From Pedobacter chitinilyticus (lineage in GTDB: Bacteria; Bacteroidota; Bacteroidia; Sphingobacteriales; Sphingobacteriaceae), in NCBI RefSeq assembly GCF_003313385.1, contig NZ_QMHN01000002.1, positions 568,603-632,602 of the forward strand: 64,000 bases of DNA, given 5' to 3'. Position 1 is the stretch's first letter. Every line of letters begins with the position of its first letter. Under the pieces are notes generated by a model that was given only the letters and a program-made list of their open reading frames with translations, had not been told where the DNA came from and made no database searches. Positions 7,346 through 16,606 of this stretch are shown here, piece after piece. The translations under genes were made by a program, and so were the position numbers.

Positions 7346-10081
7346 ATGAAAGTTGAAGAGCAAAACCTGCAGGTATTGGGCCATGCAATCTGTCGCAGTC
7401 CTTTATTTCCTATAGAATCCGAGCTAGCTGATGTGTGGCCTGTACTTAAAAGGCTCATTAAAGATAGTGCGCCAGAATTTTACGCAGTCATTGCTAATTT
7501 AGATGCCGCTGACCTTCAAAACCAGTCAGAAAAAATTCGTTTTACTATTTGGAAGTACTTTAACCGCAGCCGCTACCGAGCTACTCCATTTGGTGAATTC
7601 GCAGCAATTTCAACCATACCTATACAAAAGCATATCGACGCTATCGTACTTCAACAGGGTATGGATATTTTATCTCTGCCAGATTGGAAAGCAATACAAA
7701 ATATCAGCTATGATCACCGTTCTCTTGAAAAGGCCAACTATCGGACAAATCCGCTTTGTTACCGCTATGACAAGGAGCTTCACTACTTGTTCCGAAGCGA
7801 AAAACAGTTTGAACTAAATGCCATTGAGCGAAGAGAAGATATTGACCTGCTATACGGTTTTTGTAAGGAACTTCGCTCTTTTGAAGTAATTGCCGCAATG
7901 ATGCAGGAACAACTGGGAATGAAGAAGAGAAATGTAATGGCACTAATAAAACAACTATTGGACCTTCAAGTGTTAGCATGTGACTTGCAAGCAAACATTA
8001 CGGGACAAGATTACTTTGAACGAAGAAAAATCACACAAAATACAGAACAGCATTATACTATAGCTAGTCGAATTTGCCCGAAAGGTGGATTAAACCAAGA
8101 GCTCACTCAAGAATTAAAGGATTATGCAACTTTTTTAAGCCAGTGCCTACCAGTTCAAAGGAGCACTCAACAGGAACAGTTCAAAAACAGTTTTCTTCAA
8201 CTATGGGAACAACGCAGCGTGCCTTTAAGCTTAGCACTCGATCCTATTCTTGGCATTGGCTACGGGCATGAAAACGAACTTTTGCAGACTACGCTCGTTG
8301 GAGAACTACAACAGCGTCCACCACTGAATCAAAATCAACAGCTCTTCTACGGAAAATTTGAACAGTTTGTATTGTCTCAAATGATTAAAGGAAAGCCCAT
8401 ACAGTTGGCTGATTTCAAACCTGCAGTTCAACACCTACCATTACCTAATACTAGCAGTATATTATTTCATATTTATGAAGGGCATCCAGTCATCCATCAG
8501 GCAGGTGGCGCCACAGCAACCGCTTTATTGGGGCGTTTCACTGTCATAAATGAACTCAGAGATTTTTCCCTACAATTAACAGCTATTGAACAAAACGCTA
8601 ATGCTGGAGTTACATTTTTTGACATTGCCTATCAATTTGAAGGAAGAACCGACAATGTGAACCGTAGACAGCAACTTTATAACACTGAACTGGCCATAGG
8701 CAGTTGGTCTACCTTTGAAAAGCCCCTGCGCTTAGAAGATATTTGGGTAAGTGTGAGAAATAGTCAAATCTTACTTCATCATGCTGAAAGTGGCGCCAGA
8801 TTGATGCCAAGATTAGCTTCAGCTTATAACCACAGACGATCTGATTTAGATCTTTTCCGCTTCCTTTGCGATCTGCAATATCAAGACATTCAATCCCGAT
8901 TAAGTATTGACCTCCAGTCGATGTTTCCAAACTTGGAACACTATCCACGGGTATATTACAAAAATACAATCGCCTGTGCCGCAAAATGGAAATTACCGAA
9001 ATTTCTAAATGTCAAGGATTTGCGGACATGGTTGAAAGTGCAACAAATAACGCAACCATTTACCGTAGGACAAAATGATCAAACTTTGATGATTGACCCT
9101 AAAATAACAGAGGATCTAAATTTCCTGCTATTGTACCAAGCACAACAAACTGAAGCTATTTATTTGACCGAAGCGTTGATCAGCACAAAGCAAATGGTAA
9201 AAAATGAAGATGGTAAGTATTTCCATGCAGAGTTTATCTTACCAATAGTACACCATCATCAAATTTACCTTCCTTATGCTACTAAGGAAACCCCGATCTT
9301 ACGCAGAGACTTACGAATGCCAGGCGGAGAATGGTTTTATGTCGAGCTATACCTTCGCCCAGAGATCACGGATGAATTTTTAACAAATGAAATCCGAAAT
9401 TTGATTAAACAGCACAAAACACTGATAAGCAGATGGTTTTTTATTCGGTATAACCAACCAGAACCACATATCCGACTACGACTAAAACTTAAAGATCCCC
9501 AACAGCTGCCATCTATCCTACTTTCGATACAAGAGTCAATCAACATCACTGTAAATTATGGGCATTTAAAAAGATTAGAAATTAAGGCATACGATAGGGA
9601 GATCATCAGGTATGGCGAAAAACAAATAGATTTGGTAGAACATTTCTTTTATTTGGACAGTACATGGGCATTGAAGCAGTTAAGTCTTCCCAACGACGAT
9701 CTTTATGCTCAGATTTTAGCCTTTGTGCAAAAACTTTCAGAGGTAATATTTAATGACCTTACTGAACAGATTGCTTTCTACCGTAATTTATCGGAGCGTT
9801 TTGCTACTGAAATGAATTTTAGCAAACAGGATTTCAAAAAGATCAATCTAAGCTATCAAAATCAACAAATGAGCAAAAACACCAATGAAAAGTTGATCAG
9901 ATATTTCGGAAAATTAATCGAGCACTATGAAATAGAAAGGAGAACAATATTGCTTGCCGATCTGATTCATATGCATATCAACCGAAGGTTCAGCGGTGCC
10001 CCACGAATGCATGAAGCTGTTATCTATCAATTTTTGTATAAGCTAAGTTTAGCCAAGCAATACCAAACAAAAAGCCCTTAA
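7346..10081 (+). CDS. Full-length class I lantibiotic dehydratase (LanB-like)
   Basis: A 911-residue protein with the two-part architecture of full-length LanB enzymes. The N-terminal Lant_dehydr domain includes the signature SRYRATPFGEFAAIS (about residues 75-89), which in the family takes part in tRNA-dependent glutamylation of Ser/Thr. From about residue 660 a SpaB_C (thiopeptide-type bacteriocin) elimination domain follows (GEWFYVELYLRPEITDEF; EPHIRLRLKL; NRRFSGAPRMHEAVIYQFLY). Known relatives use glutamyl-tRNA to turn Ser/Thr of a leader-bound precursor into Dha/Dhb. No LanC, ABC transporter or LanP gene is adjacent. The likely substrate is the Thr-rich peptide at 5934-6059. A terminator lies 120 bp after the stop. 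Confidence 0.88.
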   Translation: MKVEEQNLQVLGHAICRSPLFPIESELADVWPVLKRLIKDSAPEFYAVIANLDAADLQNQSEKIRFTIWKYFNRSRYRATPFGEFAAISTIPIQKHIDAIVLQQGMDILSLPDWKAIQNISYDHRSLEKANYRTNPLCYRYDKELHYLFRSEKQFELNAIERREDIDLLYGFCKELRSFEVIAAMMQEQLGMKKRNVMALIKQLLDLQVLACDLQANITGQDYFERRKITQNTEQHYTIASRICPKGGLNQELTQELKDYATFLSQCLPVQRSTQQEQFKNSFLQLWEQRSVPLSLALDPILGIGYGHENELLQTTLVGELQQRPPLNQNQQLFYGKFEQFVLSQMIKGKPIQLADFKPAVQHLPLPNTSSILFHIYEGHPVIHQAGGATATALLGRFTVINELRDFSLQLTAIEQNANAGVTFFDIAYQFEGRTDNVNRRQQLYNTELAIGSWSTFEKPLRLEDIWVSVRNSQILLHHAESGARLMPRLASAYNHRRSDLDLFRFLCDLQYQDIQSRLSIDLQSMFPNLEHYPRVYYKNTIACAAKWKLPKFLNVKDLRTWLKVQQITQPFTVGQNDQTLMIDPKITEDLNFLLLYQAQQTEAIYLTEALISTKQMVKNEDGKYFHAEFILPIVHHHQIYLPYATKETPILRRDLRMPGGEWFYVELYLRPEITDEFLTNEIRNLIKQHKTLISRWFFIRYNQPEPHIRLRLKLKDPQQLPSILLSIQESINITVNYGHLKRLEIKAYDREIIRYGEKQIDLVEHFFYLDSTWALKQLSLPNDDLYAQILAFVQKLSEVIFNDLTEQIAFYRNLSERFATEMNFSKQDFKKINLSYQNQQMSKNTNEKLIRYFGKLIEHYEIERRTILLADLIHMHINRRFSGAPRMHEAVIYQFLYKLSLAKQYQTKSP

Positions 10082-10200
10082 GTATGCCTGTGTATATGTC
10101 GCTTTATTTTTAGACAGCTTCTAATTGGATAAATGCCTGATTTAAACGTGCCACTTTCCCAACCTTCGAGACGCTTTTACCAGATTTGTTTTTAAATGAA

Positions 10201-10227
10201 AAAAAGCACCTGAAACAGATGCTTTTT
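10201..10227. terminator. Bidirectional terminator after the dehydratase gene
   Basis: AAAAAGCACCTG, loop AAA and CAGATGCTTTTT form a stem with one mismatch, flanked by As on one side and Ts on the other. It works on the plus strand for the dehydratase transcript. Confidence 0.6.
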
Positions 10228-10433
10228 CTAATGTGGAGGTCACAGGACTATTTCACGAAAGATTTCTGGGAGATTTAGAAAGGCTAGCGGCGTTAATAGA
10301 TTATTAGTCAATCAAATTAATATCTCTCAGTGTTTATATAAAACGGTTCGACCTCTGTGAGGTTAAGCTGTATTAGCTTTGAGCTTCATTAAATAGGGGT
10401 GTAAGCAAGTAATTCATTGTCCCTTCTACCGTT

Positions 10434-10604
10434 CTATGTTACATTTGTTCTTACTCCAAAGGGTGCAGATACTTTTGCAATGATTGATGCTAATTTCTCA
10501 TATACTGGATAATTTTTTATTTCATCCAGCAAAAATGAAACTGATTTATAAGAAATTAGAACTATTAAGTGTTGTGGTTTTGCTTTATCAGTATAGATTT
10601 CCAA
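10434..10604 (-). CDS. Small hypothetical protein (56 aa) overlapping the CPBP protease gene
   Basis: A minus-strand ORF in the +1 frame relative to the CPBP gene. It starts at TTG (10602-10604), 17 nt inside the CPBP 3' end, and stops at TAG (10434-10436). The 56 residues are protein-like: a charged N-terminus (MEIYTDKAKPQH), a hydrophobic stretch (LIVLISYKSVSFLL) and a C-terminus ending APFGVRTNVT. The overlap suggests translational coupling. No family recognised. It could be an immunity-type protein next to the RiPP locus, or a 3' remnant of a longer gene; both are guesses. Confidence 0.35.
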   Translation of the reverse strand: MEIYTDKAKPQHLIVLISYKSVSFLLDEIKNYPVYEKLASIIAKVSAPFGVRTNVT

Positions 10605-11244
10605 ACTTATCTATATAAATAAGAACCAGTGTGATGGTATCGAAAATTGCGTGTGATAGAATAGGTATCCAAAGGTTATTGCCAAATTTCTTATAAATAA
10701 TACCCCAAAACAAACCTCCCAATACAGCTGCGATTACGCCGAAAATATCTTGCTGCCTGTGATACAGACCGAATAATACACTTGTAACAATTATGCCCAA
10801 AAGCGTAAATGAACTCTTGGAGAACCTTTTGTCCAAAAGAGATTGAATATAGCCCCTGAAAACAATCTCTTCATAGAAGCCTCCTATAAGCCAGGCAGCA
10901 GCAATAATCATTATCAGTTTTGAAATGCTGCCCCTGATGAAATTATATTCTGTATAATCGGGTACGACAAAAAAATACTTTATCGTGGGGATATAAATGA
11001 ACTGCATAAAGCTTACCCATATTAAAGCAGAAAAAATCCCTATCAAAACCGCTGTAATGGTTAGGCCGCTTTTTACAAGCCCTACATCACGGAACGTTTT
11101 GCCTTCTCTACGCAGAACGAACCAAATCAGCAATAGGCAGACAATAGCATACGAATAAAAAGGCAATGGAACAAAATGGGGAAATAGTATAAGAAAAGCT
11201 ATTATCCCAATATCCCTAAATATAGATAGCACCTTATGTTCCAT
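10588..11244 (-). CDS. CPBP family intramembrane glutamic protease
   Basis: A 218-residue multi-pass membrane protein with the CPBP (CAAX protease/bacteriocin-processing, Abi) signature. The EExxxR motif is YEEIVFRGY (Glu125, Glu126, Arg130), the second motif FxxxH is FGLYH (His162), and HAIFD (His198, Asp202) closes the active site. Family members cleave prenylated proteins, process or confer immunity to bacteriocins, or have unknown roles. It stands on the opposite strand about 500 bp from the lantibiotic dehydratase gene, so a role in leader cleavage or self-protection is attractive but not shown. All catalytic residues are intact. Confidence 0.85.
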   Translation of the reverse strand: MEHKVLSIFRDIGIIAFLILFPHFVPLPFYSYAIVCLLLIWFVLRREGKTFRDVGLVKSGLTITAVLIGIFSALIWVSFMQFIYIPTIKYFFVVPDYTEYNFIRGSISKLIMIIAAAWLIGGFYEEIVFRGYIQSLLDKRFSKSSFTLLGIIVTSVLFGLYHRQQDIFGVIAAVLGGLFWGIIYKKFGNNLWIPILSHAIFDTITLVLIYIDKFGNLY

Positions 11245-12006
11245 TTTATCAGTTCGATACCTTGATAATTTGTTCTTGCTTCATTTCAATTTGAAAATAA
11301 AAAGATAGTAAAATAATCTTTTAAAATCGATGAACTTTCATTATTCCATTCCAGGGCCGCTCGCTTGCAGTTTGGTAGCAGGTAACGGTTTCTAACACTA
11401 ATTTGTTGTTCTGGTTCTTCTTTTTAGACAGAACTTATCACTTTCTGTTACGCCGAATTGCTTTATTCTTTTGCGGTCGTTTTTTTACACATCCCTGATG
11501 TCCAGTAATTAACTATGAACGCCAGTGCTTTTCCTGCTTTCACCTGGTTAATATCTTCCCAAAATAAGGCGGTATTATTCCAGTTCAGATACCCGAACAG
11601 TTGGCATCAGGTCAATTTTCGAAGCTAATCTGTCACTGAATATGGCCCCTTTAAAGCATGAAGAAAGCTCTTTGGGGCAAGATATTTTGAAATGCGTCGT
11701 CGTCAGGTGAGGCAACAAATAATAAGGAAAGCTGGTTAGCCCCTCCACTCTTATTTATGCCGACACGTCGTAGGCCTCTTTTTCTTTGAATCAGCTCTCC
11801 GCTATACTTGTCAAGCGGAATACGGGTTTGCACATCGACTTCCTATATAGCTTCAACGATTTTCAACGCCCTTACTTTGTATCCAGCTCTGGCAGTTTTT
11901 GCCAATGAACTCCAATTTCAGTTTATAATCGTAGCTTAAAATAGTTTATCATTCAATTCGCGACTTGTATTCGTTTTATAGCTAAGAAAATATTACCTTT
12001 TGCGAT
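11245..12006. other. Intergenic stretch with decayed coding sequence
   Basis: No intact gene. The minus strand carries a frame-disrupted fragment (11463-11622) and a 60-codon ORF at 11651-11833 whose upstream frame is blocked by a stop, although it continues into protein-like sequence. This looks like the remains of one or two genes, not a regulatory region. Confidence 0.45.
11463..11622 (-). pseudogene. Decayed gene fragment, C-terminal end, family not recognised
   Basis: Minus-strand translation gives KIDLMPTVRVSE, then a +1 shift, then WNNTALFWEDINQVKAGKAL followed by AFIVNYWTSGMCKKTTAKE and a stop. Each half reads like normal protein, and they join only across one frameshift. No start is nearby. 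I do not recognise the family. Confidence 0.35.
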
Positions 12007-13731
12007 ATGAAGATGCTGTTATTATTCTTTGCATTAATTACCACTGGCGCTGTTGCGCAGCAACCAATCGATCAAGCAAATTTTGTCAAAACTTCTGAAC
12101 AATATTTTAACGCAAAAATGGCATCTGACCATATTGTCGGACTGAGTGCTGCGATCATACTCGACGGCAAAGTCGTGTGGAAACAGGGGTTCGGTTATGC
12201 CGACAGAGAAAGAAAAATTGCGATGACGCCGCAGACGGTGGTGAATATCGGTTCCATCACCAAAACCTTTACTGCACTTGCCATGATGCAGTTGCATGAG
12301 CAGGGGAAGCTGGATATCAATAAACCGTTAAAAACCTACCTGCCGCAGTTTAGTCCGATGGCAGGGCCAGGCATCAGCCCCGACAAGATCACGGTGAAAT
12401 CGGTAATCACCCATACCTCAGGCATCCAATCCGACATCTGGAAAAATTCGGACCTGAAAAGCGGAAAATATACTGATATTCCAGACTTTGTTAACCAGAC
12501 CTATTTATTATACCCAGCTGGCATGGTTGGACTTTATTCAAATGCAGGCTATAACCTCCTGGGTAATGTGATTAAGGCCGTCAGCAAAGAGGACTATGCT
12601 GATTATATCCACCGCCATATCCTTGATCCGTTAGCGATGTCGCACAGCGGATTCGCCATGGATAGCCTGCAGAACCGCAGTAAAATATATGCGTACGGGC
12701 AAAACTTCAGGGAATTTGAACTTCGGGATATCGCTTCTGGCGGTATCTACGCGGACATGAATGACTTCACTAAATACGCGACTGGCTTGCTGAAAGCTTA
12801 TCGTGGAGAAAACAATCCTATTATTAAAGCGAGCACCCTTCATGAGATGTTCAGCCTCCAGAATGCGTCGGTACCGATAGAAACCAATAAAAAAGGACTG
12901 GGTTGGTTTATGTTCAAAAACGACTCCACCTTTGCTGTTTACCACGCGGGCAGCGCTGGCTTTGCCCAGGCCAAATTGCTACTCTTTCCCGAAAAGAATG
13001 CTGCTGTTATCGTGATGACCAATACAGCTGAGGGTGGACAAGCAGCGGAAGATTTCTGTTTTAGCCTGCTGCCTAAGTTCGGCTTGCGTATTTCCGATCT
13101 ATTTCCCAATCCCATAACAGGGTTGGTTCATAACACTTCTCATATTGTTCAACTGTCGGCAGCGGAGCTAGAGAAACACGCGGGCAGCTATGCTAAAGCG
13201 ACGTCTTATGTAACTGTTTCCGTAACTGATCAATACCTTAGGATGCGTGAGAACAATAAAGTAACTATCTTAAAGCCGCTCAGCGCAAATGAATATGCAC
13301 CTTATGAGATCAGCGGCAATGATACGCTGATGAAAAAAAGTGGCCAGCGTTTTTTCTTTACCAACATCCAGGGGTATCATTATCTGATCCAGCGGAGTGG
13401 CGAAAGGGAGTATAACTGGGGTTATCAGTTGAAACCGATTGACGTCAGTCTTTGGCAGAAGCGGATAGGATTATACCATCAATACGGTTACCAGATGCTG
13501 ATCGGCGATAGTAAGTTTAAAAGCATTGAGCTATATATTACCCCTGATCGTGTGCTGATGTGCCGACTTAAGACGATGGGCAGTACCAATGAAATTCCTT
13601 TAGAGGTTATCGATAATAACCATGCGCTTTCTTCGGGTGTAAATGCGGGATTTGGTGGCTTTACGGTTACCTTTAAGGCAAACAAAGAGGAGCAGTTCGT
13701 AGATTTTGCCGGTATTAAGTTCCGAAAATAA
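12007..13731 (+). CDS. Serine hydrolase, beta-lactamase class C / PBP4* family
   Basis: A 574-residue exported protein (signal peptide MKMLLLFFALITTGAVAQ). The beta-lactamase/transpeptidase domain covers about residues 25-345: the SxxK nucleophile motif is SITK (Ser83-Lys86), the second motif YSN lies in VGLYSNAGYNLLG near 178, and the third, an HxG in place of KTG, is in VYHAGSAGF near 313. The C-terminal 210 residues form a beta-rich extension common in Bacteroidota homologues of esterase or D-aminopeptidase type. Codon use is visibly more GC-rich than in neighbours and it sits between decayed sequence and a tRNA, suggesting transfer. Beta-lactam hydrolysis should not be assumed. Confidence 0.85.
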   Translation: MKMLLLFFALITTGAVAQQPIDQANFVKTSEQYFNAKMASDHIVGLSAAIILDGKVVWKQGFGYADRERKIAMTPQTVVNIGSITKTFTALAMMQLHEQGKLDINKPLKTYLPQFSPMAGPGISPDKITVKSVITHTSGIQSDIWKNSDLKSGKYTDIPDFVNQTYLLYPAGMVGLYSNAGYNLLGNVIKAVSKEDYADYIHRHILDPLAMSHSGFAMDSLQNRSKIYAYGQNFREFELRDIASGGIYADMNDFTKYATGLLKAYRGENNPIIKASTLHEMFSLQNASVPIETNKKGLGWFMFKNDSTFAVYHAGSAGFAQAKLLLFPEKNAAVIVMTNTAEGGQAAEDFCFSLLPKFGLRISDLFPNPITGLVHNTSHIVQLSAAELEKHAGSYAKATSYVTVSVTDQYLRMRENNKVTILKPLSANEYAPYEISGNDTLMKKSGQRFFFTNIQGYHYLIQRSGEREYNWGYQLKPIDVSLWQKRIGLYHQYGYQMLIGDSKFKSIELYITPDRVLMCRLKTMGSTNEIPLEVIDNNHALSSGVNAGFGGFTVTFKANKEEQFVDFAGIKFRK

Positions 13732-13973
13732 CCAGCATTATCTAAAATCCATCCAATGCCTATTAGACTTTCTTTATCACATAGCGAAAACTTACAAGAA
13801 ACTAGAAAATACAGAGATCCCTGAATAGATTTCGAACCGCAAAAAAAGCACATTAAATATCACTTCAATCAAGATTGACTGCTTTTAAACAAAAAATGGA
13901 TAGGAAATCTATGGTAGTTTCGAACCCAAAAGCTAGCAAATCAACATATTCACTATCAGGATATTAAACCCAC

Positions 13974-14004
13974 AAAAAACGAAACACCAACATTATGGTG
14001 TTTC
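13974..14004 (-). terminator. Terminator of tRNA-Ala
   Basis: On the minus strand a perfect 9-bp stem GAAACACCA/TGGTGTTTC with a 6-nt loop is followed by G and six Ts. It starts 7 nt beyond the tRNA 3' end. Confidence 0.8.
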
Positions 14005-14010
14005 GTTAAG

Positions 14011-14084
14011 TGGAGAATGCCGGATTCGAACCGGCCACCTCTTGCCTGCCAGGCAAGCGCTCTAGCCAAATGAGCTAATCCCCC
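14011..14084 (-). tRNA. tRNA-Ala (anticodon GGC)
   Basis: A 74-nt cloverleaf. The acceptor arm is GGGGGAT paired with ATTCTCC, including the G3-U70 pair that defines alanine tRNAs. The anticodon stem CTTGC/GCAAG encloses the loop CTGGCAG with anticodon GGC. The T arm contains GGTTCGAATCC. The discriminator base is A and CCA is not encoded. An intrinsic terminator follows at 13974-14004. Confidence 0.95.
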
Positions 14085-14177
14085 AGATACGGTGGCAAAA
14101 GTAAATATTTAAAATTATTATGCAAGTATAAAATGAAAAAAGGGAAGACTATCCAGCCCTCCCCAACACAATAACAT

Positions 14178-14190
14178 CGTTAAGTGGAGA
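14178..14190. repeat. Second copy of the tRNA-Ala 3' end plus flank
   Basis: CGTTAAGTGGAGA occurs at 14004-14016, where it spans the tRNA 3' end and its flank, and again at 14178-14190 beyond the tRNA 5' end. It may be the remnant of a lost tandem tRNA or an integration scar. Confidence 0.4.
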
Positions 14191-14296
14191 TTAGACAAAC
14201 AAAATCCTATTACTTAACCTAAATTTTTTCAAATGTATTATTAGCACCAAAGTATCGCAATACCTAGAAATAGGTATTTCTATCTTATTATGCTAC

Positions 14297-16594
14297 CTAT
14301 TTACCAGCAGTAGAGAATGAATAAGGTAATGAAGAAGCAGAAACTCCCCTCTTCAAATTAGGTTGATCAGTCATTTTGAAATCAATCACCATGCCTTTTT
14401 TTAGTTCTGGGTGGCTTAACCAATTCTTATCATAAATTTTCGAGTTGATTTTCAATGTTTCAACATAACGATTGGCATTACTGTTTTCTGGTGCATTAAT
14501 GATTACTTTCCTACCTCCTTCTATCGTAAGTGTTGCTTTTTTAAATAGCGGTGCACCCAACACATATTGATCCACCGCTGGAGTTACTGGATAAAATCCA
14601 AGTGCAGAAAAAACATACCAAGCAGAAGTCTGGCCATTGTCCTCATCACCACAATAACCATCTGGAGTTGCCTTGTACATACGGTTCATTGTTTCACGTA
14701 CCCAATATTGAGTTTTCCAAGGCATACCACCATAATTATATAAATAAATCATGTGCTGTATAGGCTGATTACCATGAGCATATTGTCCCATGTTGGCAAT
14801 TTGCATTTCCCTAATTTCATGGATTACACCACCATAATAACTATCATCAAAAACTGGTGGCAAAATGAATACGGAGTCTAGCTTTTTTACAAACTTATCT
14901 TTGCCGCCCATTAATTTTACCAAACCTGCAACATCCTGAAAAACGGACCAGGTATAATGCCAACTATTACCTTCAGTAAATGCATCTCCCCATTTAAATG
15001 CACTAAAAGGCGATTGGAACTTACCATCTTTATTTTTCCCTCTCATTAAACCACTAGAAGGATCGAATAGATGTTTATAATTCATTGCACGTTTTGCGTA
15101 AATATCTATTTCACTAGCTGGTTTACCCAAAGCTCTACCCAACTGATATATTGCAAAATCATCATAAGCATATTCTAAAGTACGGGCAGCATTTTCATTG
15201 ATTTTCACATCATATGGTACGTAGCCCAAATCATTATAGTACGCAACGCCTTTACGTCCAACGGCATCCATAGGCCCCTCGTTATTAGCGCCATGTTTTA
15301 ATGCTTGCCATAATGTCTCTATATCATAACCGCGTAATCCTTTGATATAAGCATCAGCTACTACCGAAGCAGAGTTATTACCAATCATGATATTGGCGTA
15401 ACCTGGACTACTCCATTCTGGCAACCAACCACCTTCTTTGAAATCGTTTACCAAACCTGCTTGCATTTCTCTATTGATTTCGGGATACATCAAGTTTAGA
15501 AAAGGATATAAAGCACGGAATGTATCCCAAAAACCTGTACCTGCAAACATATGACCTGGCAAAACCTGCCCATTGTAGGGGCTCCAATGTACAATTGAAT
15601 CTTTTTTGTCAATTTCATACATTTTATGGGGGAACAAAAGTGTTCTATAAAGAGAGGAATAAAATGTATATGATTGTTCAACTGTTCCTCCCTCTACTTC
15701 AATTTTGCCCAACTGCTTACGCCATTCCATTTTTGCTTTTTGCTTCGTAAGTTCAAAGCTATCATTGGCCAACTCTCGCTTTAAATTAAGCTCAGCCTGC
15801 TCAAAACTAATAAAAGAGGAGGCCACCTTAGCAACCACTTTCTCATTAGCAACAGTTTTAAATCCGATAATAGCTCCTGTATGATCTGCTTGTATTTCCA
15901 AGCTGTCGGCAACCAATTTATTTCCTTTCCAAGTCTTCGCAATAGAAAATGGCTTATTAAAATAGATAACGAAATAATTTTTAAAGTTTTTAGGCAAAGG
16001 TCCGCGGGCATATTTACTTGTATAGCCAATTATTTTTTGCGCTGAAGGAATAACCTTTATATAGGAGCCTTTGTTGAGCGCATCAATCACTACAAAAGCA
16101 CTGTCTGTTTTTGGATAGGTAAATCTAAACTGTGCTGCCCTTTCAGTCGGTGTGATTTCTGTAGTTACATTAGCATCGGCTAGATAAACACTATAGTAAA
16201 ATGGCTTTACTGTTTCTGATTTATGAGAAAACCAGCTCGCACGGTCATCTTCGGTAAATTTTGTTTTTCCTGTTACGGGCATAATCACAAATTGTCCGTA
16301 GTCATTCATCCAAGGAGAAGGCTGGTGTGTTTGTTTAAAGCCTCTTATTTTATCTGCATCATATTGGTATACCCAACCATTACCCATTTTTCCAGTTTGT
16401 GGTGTCCAAAAATTCATTCCCCAGGGTACTGCTATAGTTGGATAAGTATTTCCGTTTGAAAGCTCGGGCTTTGATTGAGTACCCATCAAAGGATTTACCC
16501 ATTCTTCAGGATCATTGATTTTTTTGGAAACCACTGTTTGGGAAAACAATGGAATTGGGAATAATAATAAGGCTAAAGTAATTATTTTATTCAT
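14297..16594 (-). CDS. GH92 family alpha-mannosidase
   Basis: A 765-residue exported enzyme (signal peptide MNKIITLALLLFPIPLFSQ). GH92 features in order: VNPLMGT and NGNTYPTIAVPWGMNFWTPQ at the start of the N-terminal beta-sandwich, PSPWMNDYGQFVIMP, then the (alpha/alpha)6 catalytic barrel with FAGTGFWDTFRALYPFLNL and YCGDEDNGQTSAWYVFSALG, the family's C-terminal active-site and calcium-site segment. GH92 enzymes are calcium-dependent exo-alpha-mannosidases, mostly 1,2-linked, acting on N-glycans or yeast mannan in Bacteroidota. It follows lpxB by 12 bp with no SusC/SusD partner, so it is not in a polysaccharide utilisation locus here. Linkage specificity unknown. Confidence 0.92.
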   Translation of the reverse strand: MNKIITLALLLFPIPLFSQTVVSKKINDPEEWVNPLMGTQSKPELSNGNTYPTIAVPWGMNFWTPQTGKMGNGWVYQYDADKIRGFKQTHQPSPWMNDYGQFVIMPVTGKTKFTEDDRASWFSHKSETVKPFYYSVYLADANVTTEITPTERAAQFRFTYPKTDSAFVVIDALNKGSYIKVIPSAQKIIGYTSKYARGPLPKNFKNYFVIYFNKPFSIAKTWKGNKLVADSLEIQADHTGAIIGFKTVANEKVVAKVASSFISFEQAELNLKRELANDSFELTKQKAKMEWRKQLGKIEVEGGTVEQSYTFYSSLYRTLLFPHKMYEIDKKDSIVHWSPYNGQVLPGHMFAGTGFWDTFRALYPFLNLMYPEINREMQAGLVNDFKEGGWLPEWSSPGYANIMIGNNSASVVADAYIKGLRGYDIETLWQALKHGANNEGPMDAVGRKGVAYYNDLGYVPYDVKINENAARTLEYAYDDFAIYQLGRALGKPASEIDIYAKRAMNYKHLFDPSSGLMRGKNKDGKFQSPFSAFKWGDAFTEGNSWHYTWSVFQDVAGLVKLMGGKDKFVKKLDSVFILPPVFDDSYYGGVIHEIREMQIANMGQYAHGNQPIQHMIYLYNYGGMPWKTQYWVRETMNRMYKATPDGYCGDEDNGQTSAWYVFSALGFYPVTPAVDQYVLGAPLFKKATLTIEGGRKVIINAPENSNANRYVETLKINSKIYDKNWLSHPELKKGMVIDFKMTDQPNLKRGVSASSLPYSFSTAGK

Positions 16595-16606
16595 TTAAAT
16601 ACTGTT

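Noticed and set aside
10233..10248. TGGAGGTCACAGGA next to the terminator at 10201-10227, resembling the 3' end of a tRNA on the minus strand
   Set aside because: No T-loop or remaining cloverleaf can be drawn upstream, so it is at most an attachment-site scar; too little to annotate as a tRNA.
11651..11833. 60-codon minus-strand ORF (MQTRIPLDKYSGEL...)
   Set aside because: It lies in a stretch of decayed sequence, with an in-frame stop just upstream of the Met and protein-like sequence beyond it; more likely part of a dead gene than an intact one.
12007..13731. Reading the serine hydrolase as an antibiotic-resistance beta-lactamase
   Set aside because: The SxxK-YxN-HxG pattern and long C-terminal extension fit esterase/peptidase-type members; no evidence for beta-lactam hydrolysis.
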